From Prevotella sp. UBA2739 (GTDB lineage: Bacteria; Bacteroidota; Bacteroidia; Bacteroidales; Bacteroidaceae), in contig DEJV01000052.1 in assembly GCA_002353525.1 (NCBI GenBank), positions 20,738-84,737 on the forward strand: a DNA stretch of 64,000 nt, given 5' to 3'. Below are positions 7,754 to 14,631 of this stretch, piece after piece. The position numbers and the translations under genes are program-made. The notes below the pieces were generated by a model that had not been told where the DNA came from, did not search any database, and saw only the letters and a program-made list of their open reading frames with translations. Position 1 is the first letter of the stretch. Each line of letters starts with the position of its first letter.

Positions 7754-8317
7754 ATGAACATAGAGCGACATCCGTTAACTCCCTTTCTGCCGGCAAATGC
7801 CCGATTGCTCATGCTGGGCAGTTTCCCGCCCTCGCGCAAGCGGTGGTGCATGGACTTCTTCTACCCGAATTTCATCAACGACATGTGGCGCATCTGGGGG
7901 CTCATCTGTTTTGGCGACAAGGATTATTTTGTAGATCTGGAGCATAAGTGTTTCCGCAAAGCCCAGATTGTGGATTTTCTTCAACAGGAGGGCATTGCCC
8001 TCTACGATACGGCCACTGCTGTGGTGCGAACCACCAATACGGCCAGCGATAAGGATTTGCAAGTGGTCGAGGAGACCGATGTGGCTGCGCTCCTGCGCCA
8101 GTTGCCAGCTTGTCAGGCTGTGGTGACGACTGGGCAAAAGGCCACCGACATCCTGATGCGTCGTCTCGGCATTGACGTCCAGCCTAAGGTGGGCGGATAT
8201 GTGGAGTTTCTGTTCGAGAACAGGGTGATGCGCCTCTATCGCATGCCCAGCAGCTCGCGTGCCTATCCGATGCGACTGGAGCGAAAAGCCGAAATATACC
8301 GTGTGCTGAAACAATAA
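7754..8317 (+). CDS. Uracil-DNA glycosylase superfamily protein
   Basis: 187 residues. The protein has two features of the UDG fold: an N-terminal LMLGSFPPSRKRWCMDFFYPN motif resembling the catalytic GxxPS region, and a C-terminal RMPSSSRAYP resembling the HPS-type loop. The middle (VVTTGQKATDILMR) resembles the beta-strand before the second motif. It probably excises damaged or mismatched bases, but substrate class cannot be told. It begins at 7754 after a TACCTTTG box; an in-frame extension to 7640 would start upstream of the promoter. The barrel-protein gene follows after 38 bases and may be co-transcribed. Confidence 0.75.
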   Translation: MNIERHPLTPFLPANARLLMLGSFPPSRKRWCMDFFYPNFINDMWRIWGLICFGDKDYFVDLEHKCFRKAQIVDFLQQEGIALYDTATAVVRTTNTASDKDLQVVEETDVAALLRQLPACQAVVTTGQKATDILMRRLGIDVQPKVGGYVEFLFENRVMRLYRMPSSSRAYPMRLERKAEIYRVLKQ

Positions 8318-8355
8318 AAACGGCGTCTCTGCGTTCATCTAAAAAAACAGACAAT

Positions 8356-9054
8356 ATGATGATGAAACGTTTTCTCACGGTTTTGATGGTGTCGGCCTGC
8401 ACCATCGTGGCCCATGCGCAATATCAGGCTGGCGACACATTTGTCTATCCCCGCATTGGCTTTTCCATTGCCAATCTGACTAACAATAATATATATTACA
8501 GTTTGGACAACCAGAGGGTGGAGTCGAAAGCTAAGGCTGGACTTGCCGTTGGTGTAGAGGTCGAGCGCTTTGTGAGCAATCCGCTGAGTCTTTCCGTTGG
8601 CTTGATGTATGCCAATCAGGGTTGTAAATTCCCCGATTTCGGCATTGACGACAAGGAGAATAAGACTTTCTGGAATGTGGAAGGACAGAAAACCACCCTC
8701 CACTACCTGCAGTTGCCGGTTCTGGCCAACCTCTATGTGGCCGACGGACTGGCCCTTAAGGCAGGTGTGGCATTTGGTTATCTGCTGAAAGCCAACCAAT
8801 ATGGTACGGAAAATGAGGGCGTCATCGAAGACGATGGCCTCTATACCATCAAGACATCGAACGACTTATCCGGCAATATGAACGATTTTTATCGCAAGTT
8901 CGACTTCTCCATTCCCATCGGTGTGTCGTATGAGTATATGGGCATTGTGCTCGATTTGCGCTATCATCTGGGGCTGACCAGAGTGACCAAAATCGTGGAC
9001 AATTGTAAAACTAGTGCGCTCACTTTCACATTGGGTTACCAGTTTGAGCTCTGA
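8356..9054 (+). CDS. Outer-membrane beta-barrel protein (PorT/OMP_b-brl type)
   Basis: 232 residues. The signal peptide (MKRFLTVLMVSACTIVAHA) is cut before QYQAGDT. The rest shows alternating strands ending in an aromatic-terminated strand (LTFTLGYQFEL), the usual C-terminal signature of an outer-membrane barrel. The segments AGLAVGVEVERFVSNPLSLSVGLMYANQG and YLQLPVLANLYV match the OMP beta-barrel domain common in Bacteroidetes. No ligand is evident. The start could be either of the ATGs at 8356, 8359 or 8362. Repeat copy B begins about 20 bases after the stop. Confidence 0.8.
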   Translation: MMMKRFLTVLMVSACTIVAHAQYQAGDTFVYPRIGFSIANLTNNNIYYSLDNQRVESKAKAGLAVGVEVERFVSNPLSLSVGLMYANQGCKFPDFGIDDKENKTFWNVEGQKTTLHYLQLPVLANLYVADGLALKAGVAFGYLLKANQYGTENEGVIEDDGLYTIKTSNDLSGNMNDFYRKFDFSIPIGVSYEYMGIVLDLRYHLGLTRVTKIVDNCKTSALTFTLGYQFEL

Positions 9055-9075
9055 TGTTTGAAGGTTTTTCAAATG

Positions 9076-9257
9076 CTCGAGGGTACGTTTTTGGGAGGTA
9101 TTAATGCTCGAAGGTACGAAGGTGCGTGGGTACGAAGGTACGAGATTAGTCTTGACTATCGAAATCTTTGGAGCAAGTGTTCACGAAGAAAATGGTATTC
9201 TCGTACCCACGTACCCACGCACCTTCGTACCCTCGAAAAACGTACCTTCGAAAAACA
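9076..9257. repeat. Dispersed 8-bp-arm element, copy B
   Basis: It lies between the convergent barrel and acyltransferase genes. The inner left arm is TCGAAGG, TACGAAGG, TGCGTGGG, TACGAAGG, TACGAGA. The core (GAGATTAGTC onward) is close to copy A. The right arm is CCCACGTA, CCCACGCA, CCTTCGTA, CCCTCGAA plus a further CGTACCTTCG. Extra outer GGGTACG and TCGAAGG pieces suggest arm expansion. Confidence 0.85.
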
Positions 9258-9259
9258 CC

Positions 9260-10327
9260 TTAAATCTTAATATAAATCTTCCGCTTATAGAGCCACCAAC
9301 CCACCAGCCCGCAGACGAGCACGTAGGTGAGGGCAAAGCAGAGCGATGCCCAATAGGTGTTGGCCACCACCGCATGGATGGCGCCATAGACGGCGTCGTT
9401 CACCCCACAGTGGCCAAAGACAATGGCCATGACCTCGCTCAGCACATAAAGAAACAGAGGGTTAATGCCGAACACTAAGAAGAACGTAGCCCAGCGCTCG
9501 CGCCCCTGAATGTCGATGACATACATCAGGATGCCCTGCAGCAGCGCTGCCAGTCCACAAGTCATGAGCACATAGCTGGGACTCCAGATGCGCTTGTTGA
9601 GCGGCAGACCGTAAGCGAGCAGATAACCACCGATTACCATCACGCCTCCCGCCAGCAAGAAGCGCATCACTTTCTCGTTGGTGGTCTTCGACTTCATCAT
9701 GGCCCGGCCGCACCAGAACCCGATCAGCGTGTGGGCAATGGCCGACAGCGTGCCGAGCAGCCCCTCAGGGTCTACGGCACTCTTATGATAGAGGTGGTCG
9801 TAGCCCAGCACGGCATTGTCGATGCGGGCGGCAATGTTGGTGGCATCCTCGGCATAGCCGTTGCCGGTGAGCAGAATGATGGCATAGACCACCAGCAAGG
9901 CGAAGGCCACGTGCAATAAGTATCTGTGGTTGACCGACAAGGCAAGCAGCGACACGGCACAGTAGCACAGCGCGATGCGCTGCATCACGGCCATGATGCG
10001 CAGATGGCTCCACCCGTAGTCACCGCCCATGGCATTGGCCAGCCAGTTGATGCCTAGTCCGATGAGGAAGATGAGCACGGTGCGCTTCACAATCTTCCTC
10101 GCCACTATGGCCGACCACTGGAACTGGTACTTGCGCAGCGAGAGATAGGTGGAGATACCCATGATGAAAAGGAAGAACGGAAACACCAGGTCGCACGGTG
10201 TCATGCCGTTCCATGCTGAGTGGCGCAGCGTGACGAACGTGTCGCCATAGCCGTCGTTCACCAGTATCATGCCAGCCACGGTGATGCCCCGCAGCACATC
10301 GAGTGATAGAAGTCGTTTTGATGCCAT
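9260..10327 (-). CDS. HGSNAT-like membrane acetyltransferase (NagX/DUF5009, COG4299 type)
   Basis: 355 residues, about ten transmembrane helices. The N-terminus (SLDVLRGITVAGMILVN) and the block RHSAWNGMTPCDLVFPFFLFIMG match the human lysosomal heparan-alpha-glucosaminide N-acetyltransferase family, including the His that carries the acetyl group in the human enzyme (RHSAWNG). The family moves acetyl groups across a membrane onto terminal glucosamine; for bacterial members the substrate is usually unproven. The start at 10327 was preferred over a 15-residue Lys-rich extension. It lies 81 bases downstream of the GH89 gene on the same strand, so acetylation followed by N-acetylglucosaminidase cleavage is a reasonable inference. 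Confidence 0.82.
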   Translation of the reverse strand: MASKRLLSLDVLRGITVAGMILVNDGYGDTFVTLRHSAWNGMTPCDLVFPFFLFIMGISTYLSLRKYQFQWSAIVARKIVKRTVLIFLIGLGINWLANAMGGDYGWSHLRIMAVMQRIALCYCAVSLLALSVNHRYLLHVAFALLVVYAIILLTGNGYAEDATNIAARIDNAVLGYDHLYHKSAVDPEGLLGTLSAIAHTLIGFWCGRAMMKSKTTNEKVMRFLLAGGVMVIGGYLLAYGLPLNKRIWSPSYVLMTCGLAALLQGILMYVIDIQGRERWATFFLVFGINPLFLYVLSEVMAIVFGHCGVNDAVYGAIHAVVANTYWASLCFALTYVLVCGLVGWWLYKRKIYIKI

Positions 10328-10408
10328 ATATCGTGTTCTTTTTTTCTTCTTGCCGGTGAGAGTCCGGCACATTCGTTCCTTTGGTAGTTCGTTCAGAACC
10401 CCGCAGGC

Positions 10409-12652
10409 TCAGTTCATGATTTTTTCACACACTTCGCGTGCCACGTCCACCGCATTGCCCTCGGGTGCGGCGCTGTAGGTGTTGTGGCGCAGCGTCCACG
10501 GTTCCTCTATGGCATACCAGTCTATCTTCACGTCTTGCGGTAAGGCCATCTGGAACAGCTCTGCGGCAGTCTTGGTGGCATTCTTTCCACCGCCCAGCAG
10601 GTCGGGCTGCGGTCCCATCTGTGCCTTCATCTGTGCGTAGAGCGCGTCGAAGTAGGTCTTCCAGCGCACATAGTAGAAGTCCTTCAGCAGTCCCTGCCAC
10701 TCTTTATGCGCATAGTCGCGCAGTCCGCCCTCGTCGGCACAGGTGCGGTTGCCCCAGGTGGTAATCTGTACGCGCGCGTTCCATTCATATTGGTCTTTCT
10801 CGGCAGCCGTGGTGCCACAGTTGCGGGCAGCCTCGGTCCAGTGGCCCAGCCGGAACTCGCTGCGTGTGGCTAGCAGCTTGTCTTGCATCAGCAGCATGTG
10901 GAGAAACTTTTCTGCCTCACTCTTGAACTGTACGGGCATGAAAGCCTTGTAGGCCGCAATGGCGTAGTGGTATCTCACGCGGGCCTGGTCGGCCAGTGCC
11001 TGCCGGGTGATGTCCACCAGGTCGTACTCAAAGTTGTTGTTGCCACGGTATTTGTCGGCCACGCTGTTCATCAGCAGTGCGGCTTTTCGGGTAACGCTGG
11101 GGTCGTAGTAGTTTTTCATTTTCGACCACGACGATGCCTGGAAGTTGTTCAGCGAGGGGCGTCCGCAGAAGATGCTTTCGTGAGGTCCCTGCTGGTTGTT
11201 GCCCGGCGGACAGTTGTAGATGGTGCTGGCCAGCAGTTGCCAGGCTTTATGGATGATGGGGTCGTCCACGCCGTAGCGTGCCTTTACATATCCGCTCACC
11301 CACGCGTCTTTCGCCATGGGCTCGTGGCGCCAGGGCAGCTCGCTCATCAGCTCATACATGATGGGGTTGGTCTCCGAGCCCTCCATGGTGAATCCGATGC
11401 CCTTCAGGTTTTTGCCATATTCGCTGGTTGCCAGCCGGTAGTTGCCCAGCAGTTGGTCCATGCGTCCGTGCAAGCCCACGTTGGCACCGAAATTCTCAAG
11501 CATGCAGAACAGCCACCCGTGCTGTTTATATCCCTCCTTGCGCTGCCAGATGCTGGGGGCGCCGAACATGGGGCGGCACTCTGAGAAGAGGTCCAGCACC
11601 AGCAGGTCGCCAGCCTGCATGGGGTCCACCATCTGCGGCCGTGGATTCTCGGTCCAGCCCTGTATCACCCACACGGCCTTCGGGTTGACGGCCTTCATGG
11701 CCCGCATCAGCTGTCGGCCAGCCTCGGCATAGTCGATGTTGCTGTCGTCGTTCGACTCGTGGAACGGATCCATCGAGTAGTAGTCGGCCTTGCCATACAG
11801 CTTGGTCAGTTCCTCATAATACAGGGTGGCAATCTCGTTGAACCGCGGGTCGGTGGGCAGCAGGTTGGCCGGACGCTGGTAGCCGTTCCACAGTCCGCCG
11901 TCGGTGACGTTCAGGCCGAGTCGCTCGCGGGCGTCGTGGGGCATCATGCCACAATAGCCCGGCAGCACGGGGTGCATGCCATACTCCTTCATGCGGCGCA
12001 GTATCTGCCTCTGCAGCTTCTCCTGCCGTGCATACCACGACCGTGGCAGCGGACCACCCCAGCCCTCCAGGTTGTTCATCTCCCACCAGGCCAGGAAGGC
12101 CGGACCAGCAATGAAGCGGCCTATCTCCTCCTCGCTGTAGCCCAGCTTCAGCAGCATGTTGCGCCATACGCACTCCTCGCCCACGATGGCCAGCGGCAGG
12201 TTCACTCCGTGCAGTGCCATCCAGTCGATCTCGCGCTCCCAGCGCTCCCAGTCCCAGAATGCCATCGAGTACGAGAACGTGCAGTAGTTGAAGTCGTAGC
12301 GCAGTGTGAGGGGCGTCTCGTGGCGCTCGGTCTTTGCTATGCGGGGCAACGTGGCGGGCAACTTGGCCTGCATTTGGTTCCACGTCAGGTGGATGCCGCA
12401 ATAGTACTTCAGATACCAGTTGATGCCCACGGCGGCGTTCACCCAGGTGTTGGCCCTGATGCCTATCTTGTTGCCCCGTTGCGAAAGCTCGAAAAAGTCG
12501 GCCTGCGCCTCCTTTCCCTTGCCGGTTGGGACAATCTCTACTTTAAACTTCTTCGATGCTCCGCGGTCGATGCGCTCCAGCAGCTGGTCTGCTGGCGATG
12601 CCGATGCGCCGAGCACCATGAATGCGAACAAAATGGTCAGTATGTGTTTCAT
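10409..12652 (-). CDS. GH89 alpha-N-acetylglucosaminidase (NAGLU-like)
   Basis: 747 residues. A signal peptide (MKHILTILFAFMVLGASA) precedes a small alpha/beta domain (about 20-115), then the GH89 barrel with LRYDFNYCTFSYSMAFWDWERWEREIDWMALHGVNLPLA, typical of NAGLU, and a helical C-terminal domain. DPFHESNDDS (about 305) aligns with the acid/base Glu motif of the family. It removes terminal alpha-linked GlcNAc, for example from heparan sulfate or mucin glycans, in the periplasm. The start at 12652 is the signal-peptide ATG, about 13 bases after the predicted transcript start; a 10-residue extension is less likely. It is the first gene of a unit with the HGSNAT-like gene. Confidence 0.93.
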   Translation of the reverse strand: MKHILTILFAFMVLGASASPADQLLERIDRGASKKFKVEIVPTGKGKEAQADFFELSQRGNKIGIRANTWVNAAVGINWYLKYYCGIHLTWNQMQAKLPATLPRIAKTERHETPLTLRYDFNYCTFSYSMAFWDWERWEREIDWMALHGVNLPLAIVGEECVWRNMLLKLGYSEEEIGRFIAGPAFLAWWEMNNLEGWGGPLPRSWYARQEKLQRQILRRMKEYGMHPVLPGYCGMMPHDARERLGLNVTDGGLWNGYQRPANLLPTDPRFNEIATLYYEELTKLYGKADYYSMDPFHESNDDSNIDYAEAGRQLMRAMKAVNPKAVWVIQGWTENPRPQMVDPMQAGDLLVLDLFSECRPMFGAPSIWQRKEGYKQHGWLFCMLENFGANVGLHGRMDQLLGNYRLATSEYGKNLKGIGFTMEGSETNPIMYELMSELPWRHEPMAKDAWVSGYVKARYGVDDPIIHKAWQLLASTIYNCPPGNNQQGPHESIFCGRPSLNNFQASSWSKMKNYYDPSVTRKAALLMNSVADKYRGNNNFEYDLVDITRQALADQARVRYHYAIAAYKAFMPVQFKSEAEKFLHMLLMQDKLLATRSEFRLGHWTEAARNCGTTAAEKDQYEWNARVQITTWGNRTCADEGGLRDYAHKEWQGLLKDFYYVRWKTYFDALYAQMKAQMGPQPDLLGGGKNATKTAAELFQMALPQDVKIDWYAIEEPWTLRHNTYSAAPEGNAVDVAREVCEKIMN

Positions 12653-12671
12653 GAGTTCTGATAATTTCCCG

Positions 12672-12679
12672 CAAAGATA
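12672..12679 (-). promoter_or_regulatory. GH89 gene -7 box TATCTTTG
   Basis: Minus-strand TATCTTTGC lies 19 bases before the GH89 ATG. It is divergent from the EamA promoter, with an AT-rich ATAATTGACAATTGATAATT block between them. Confidence 0.65.
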
Positions 12680-12689
12680 CAAATAAAAT

Positions 12690-12722
12690 GATAATTGACA
12701 ATTGATAATTGATAATTATTTG
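12690..12722. repeat. AATTG-type short repeat between GH89 and EamA genes
   Basis: Copies of ATAATTGA and ACAATTGA in tandem. Similar blocks occur at about 46745-46778, 51815-51850, 55030-55045 and 58170-58205. Confidence 0.7.
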
Positions 12723-12730
12723 TAATTTTG
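12723..12730 (+). promoter_or_regulatory. EamA gene -7 box TAATTTTG, leaderless spacing
   Basis: TAATTTTGC ends nine bases before the ATG at 12740. A transcript start at or within a few bases of the ATG is predicted. Confidence 0.7.
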
Positions 12731-12739
12731 CATTCGCAA

Positions 12740-13675
12740 ATGAGTTATATAGGTGAATTGATATCGTTGGGCGTGGCCTTTTTGTGGACCATTGCCGCAC
12801 TGGCCAGCGAGGAGGGCAGCCGCCGTCTGGGCGTCTTCGTCATGAATGTATGGCGCATGGGACTGGCCCTGTTGTTCTCCATGGTGCTGATGTGGCTCAC
12901 CCTGGGTCAGCCCTATCCTGTATATGCCGGCTGCGAGGCGTGGCTGTGGCTGTTGCTCTCGGGCGTGGTGGGCTATTTCTTTGGCGACTGGTGCCTCTTC
13001 AACAGCTACCTCAGCATCGGTTCGCGCTTTGGCCAGCTGTTCATGACACTTGCCCCGATGTTCGCGGCGCTGTCGGCATGGGTGATGCTGGGACAGACGC
13101 TCTCGTGGAAGGCGTTGCTCGCCATGGCCGTCACTCTCTCCGGTATCGCCATCTCCATTCTTGGGCGCGGCCAGGGGCACAAGGTGTCGCTCCAGCTGCC
13201 CACCAAGGGCATTCTCTTCGGCATCGGCGCCGGACTGGGACAGGGCGTGGGGCTCGTGCTGAGCAAGATTGGACTGGATCACTATACGGCCGACGTGCCT
13301 GCCGACGTGCTGCCCGCCGTTGAGGGCTTTCTGCCCTTCGGTTCCAACCTCATTCGTTGTGTGGCGGGTCTTTTCTGTTTTTCGCTGTGGCTGGTGCTAC
13401 GTGGCGAGGCCCCGAAGATGAAATCCTCGCTGCACGAGCGCCGCGGCATGCTGGCCATGCTCATTGCCGTCTTCTCGGGTCCGTTCATTGGGGTAGGCTT
13501 CTCGCTCATGGCTGTACAATACACGGCGGCAGGCATTGCCAGCACCATCATGGCCATGACACCTATTCTTATATTGTTGCCCTCGCGTTGGCTCTTCCAT
13601 CAGCCCATCACCGCCAAGGGAGTGCTCGGCGCCATCATCTCGTGCATTGGTGTCTCGCTCTTCTTCCTGCTGTAG
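12740..13675 (+). CDS. EamA/DMT-family transporter
   Basis: 311 residues with about ten transmembrane segments in two EamA halves. The first runs from MSYIGELISLGVAFLWTIAALASEE to about 145 (SGIAISILGRG). The second starts at about 157 (TKGILFGIGAGLGQGVGLVLSKIGLDHY) and ends IISCIGVSLFFLL. Such proteins export or import metabolites across the inner membrane; the substrate is unknown. The ATG at 12740 was chosen over a TTG four codons upstream because the TTG overlaps the -7 box. It is monocistronic; the accessory island begins after its stop. Confidence 0.88.
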   Translation: MSYIGELISLGVAFLWTIAALASEEGSRRLGVFVMNVWRMGLALLFSMVLMWLTLGQPYPVYAGCEAWLWLLLSGVVGYFFGDWCLFNSYLSIGSRFGQLFMTLAPMFAALSAWVMLGQTLSWKALLAMAVTLSGIAISILGRGQGHKVSLQLPTKGILFGIGAGLGQGVGLVLSKIGLDHYTADVPADVLPAVEGFLPFGSNLIRCVAGLFCFSLWLVLRGEAPKMKSSLHERRGMLAMLIAVFSGPFIGVGFSLMAVQYTAAGIASTIMAMTPILILLPSRWLFHQPITAKGVLGAIISCIGVSLFFLL

Positions 13676-13690
13676 ATAATTGACAGTTGA

Positions 13691-13860
13691 TTGAAGTTTC
13701 GGAGGTACGAGGGTGCGAGGGTACGAAGGTACGAGAATACACTTGTCTTCGTCATCAGCAGCTCCAAAAGATCTCAGCGAGCGAGACTAATCTCGTACCC
13801 TCGCACCCACGTATCCTCGTACCTCCGAATATCAAGGATGTACAACATCCGAAACTTGAA
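13691..13860. repeat. Dispersed 8-bp-arm element, copy C (complete, terminal inverted repeats)
   Basis: Ends are inverted repeats TTGAAGTTTCGG (13691-13702) and CCGAAACTTGAA (13849-13860). Left arm: GGAGG, TACGAGGG, TGCGAGGG, TACGAAGG, TACGAGA. The core is the reverse complement of the copy E core. Right arm: CCCTCGCA, CCCACGTA, TCCTCGTA, CCTCCGAA, then a small hairpin GGATGTACAACATCC. This is the most complete copy and defines the element as about 170 bp. Confidence 0.9.
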
Positions 13861-13864
13861 TAAG

Positions 13865-13952
13865 CATGTTTACGTTGTCTAAAAGGCTTATTTACGCTTG
13901 CTAAACGACATATTTACGATGTCTAAAAGACATATTTGTGGTGTCTATGAAG
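13865..13952. repeat. Four tandem 22-bp repeats, CATATTTACG type
   Basis: Units begin at 13865, 13887, 13909 and 13931. Each has CATATTTACG (or CATGTTTACG, CTTATTTACG, CATATTTGTG) then about twelve bases rich in A (GTCTAAAAG). The same family recurs at 58241-58340. Confidence 0.85.
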
Positions 13953-14057
13953 GATATGAAGGAAGAAATTATAACTTTTACTATAGGGAATTATTTAGCC
14001 TCGGGGCTAAATGTTTTCTATAAGGAAAGTTGTAAAAACATCCTTCATATCCTTCAT
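13947..14057. repeat. Long multi-segment hairpin with perfect 17-bp outer arms
   Basis: Outer arms are 13947-13963 and 14041-14057, perfect inverted repeats built on ATGAAGGATATGAAGGA. Inside, AACTTT/AAAGTT and CTATAG/CTATAA-like segments pair and the apex is ATTTAGCC TCGG GGCTAAAT (perfect 8 bp). It could be a transcribed hairpin RNA, a strong terminator-like barrier, or a miniature mobile element. Confidence 0.7.
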
Positions 14058-14297
14058 GGTCATCGAAAAAGACGTCAAAACTTGTTTGTAGCACACCATT
14101 CTTTCGGTTTTGCAAAGATACAACATATTTTTTGAAATCAAGCATAAAACGGGAATAACTATTTGTTGCGTGCAAGATGTTTGAGTTTGAGAGTGATTGT
14201 CTTTAAAGAGAACGTCATAGGATGGTCATAAAGGTAGGCTATCTATAAAATAATGTATTTTTTTGAGGGTAAGTGCTTTTGTATAGATTATTTTTTG

Positions 14298-14305
14298 TAC
14301 CTTTG
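14298..14305 (+). promoter_or_regulatory. Promoter -7 box of structured RNA 1, TACCTTTG
   Basis: TACCTTTGC matches TAnnTTTG. The predicted start is at about 14312, just before the first hairpin. A TTTTG is present at 14277-14281, but the spacing is shorter than the usual 19-21 bases to a -33 box. Confidence 0.65.
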
Positions 14306-14311
14306 CCGTTG

Positions 14312-14574
14312 GTTCGGGGAGACATCCGGACTGACAAAAACGAAGCATTAGCTATTATTTCGCGTTAAGCCAATATGCCTAGGAAACAAATTGGGATAAG
14401 AAACGCTCGGAAGTAATAGAGATTATGGGGTGTCGGATAATGGCATCTCCATTCCCTGTCAGTATAGCAATGTATTCGCGCCCACAGGCGTGATACATTC
14501 TTATTGACAGGGATGGGGCCCAATTCCTAGGCATACCCCAGCTTAACGCATAAGGATGGCATCATGCCTTTTTT
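14312..14574 (+). ncRNA. Structured RNA 1 upstream of the EcoRI-type methyltransferase gene
   Basis: About 263 bases with its own promoter, nested helices and a terminator. Helices: 5' hairpin GTTCGG/CCGGAC (14312-14331); small hairpin AGC ATTA GCT (14344-14353); P1 GCGTTAAGC (14362-14370) with GCTTAACGC (14541-14549); P2 TATGCCTAGGAA (14374-14385) with 14524-14535, perfect 12 bp; P3 TTGGG/CCCAA; a GGTGTC/GGCATC hairpin (14429-14446); P4 CCCTGTCA (14454-14461) with TGACAGGG (14505-14512); P5 AATGTAT plus CGCGCC (14469-14482) with 14487-14499. After P1 come ATAAG and a GGCAT/ATGCC hairpin with six T. CTCCAT (14447-14452) can pair with either of two ATGGGG blocks (14425, 14513), so alternative folds are possible. 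It is not recognised as tmRNA, RNase P RNA, 6S or SRP RNA. It shares architecture with the RNA at 62769-63019. Confidence 0.8.
14553..14574 (+). terminator. Terminator of structured RNA 1
   Basis: GGCAT C ATGCC (14558-14568) is followed by six T. The stem is short, so partial read-through into the methyltransferase gene is likely. Confidence 0.5.
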
Positions 14575-14582
14575 GTGCGGTG

Positions 14583-14625
14583 GCGATTGATAGTGTGGTG
14601 CTCTGAACTTAAAACTATCAATCGC
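14583..14625 (+). promoter_or_regulatory. Perfect 12-bp inverted repeat just before the methyltransferase start
   Basis: GCGATTGATAGT (14583-14594) and ACTATCAATCGC (14614-14625) are perfect complements with a 19-base loop; the ATG follows six bases later. It could be a protein operator or an RNA hairpin limiting translation. Confidence 0.7.
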
Positions 14626-14631
14626 TGAAAA

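Larger units (their letters stand above)
13676..14297. other. Repeat-rich intergenic region at the left edge of the accessory island
   Basis: No gene is supported. In order: copy C of the dispersed element (13691-13860), four 22-bp tandem repeats (13865-13952), a long hairpin (13947-14057), about 220 bases of AT-rich sequence without clear content, and the structured-RNA promoter (14298-14305). Confidence 0.7.

Noticed and set aside
13865..13952. Possible CRISPR array
   Set aside because: The 22-bp units are contiguous without unique spacers, and no cas gene is present; the same holds for 18255-18342 and 58241-58340.
14312..14574. RNA 1 as tmRNA, RNase P RNA, 6S RNA or group I/II intron
   Set aside because: Expected conserved blocks (tRNA-like end, RNase P core, intron core) were not seen, and a second copy exists elsewhere in the window. 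A formal Rfam scan was not possible.
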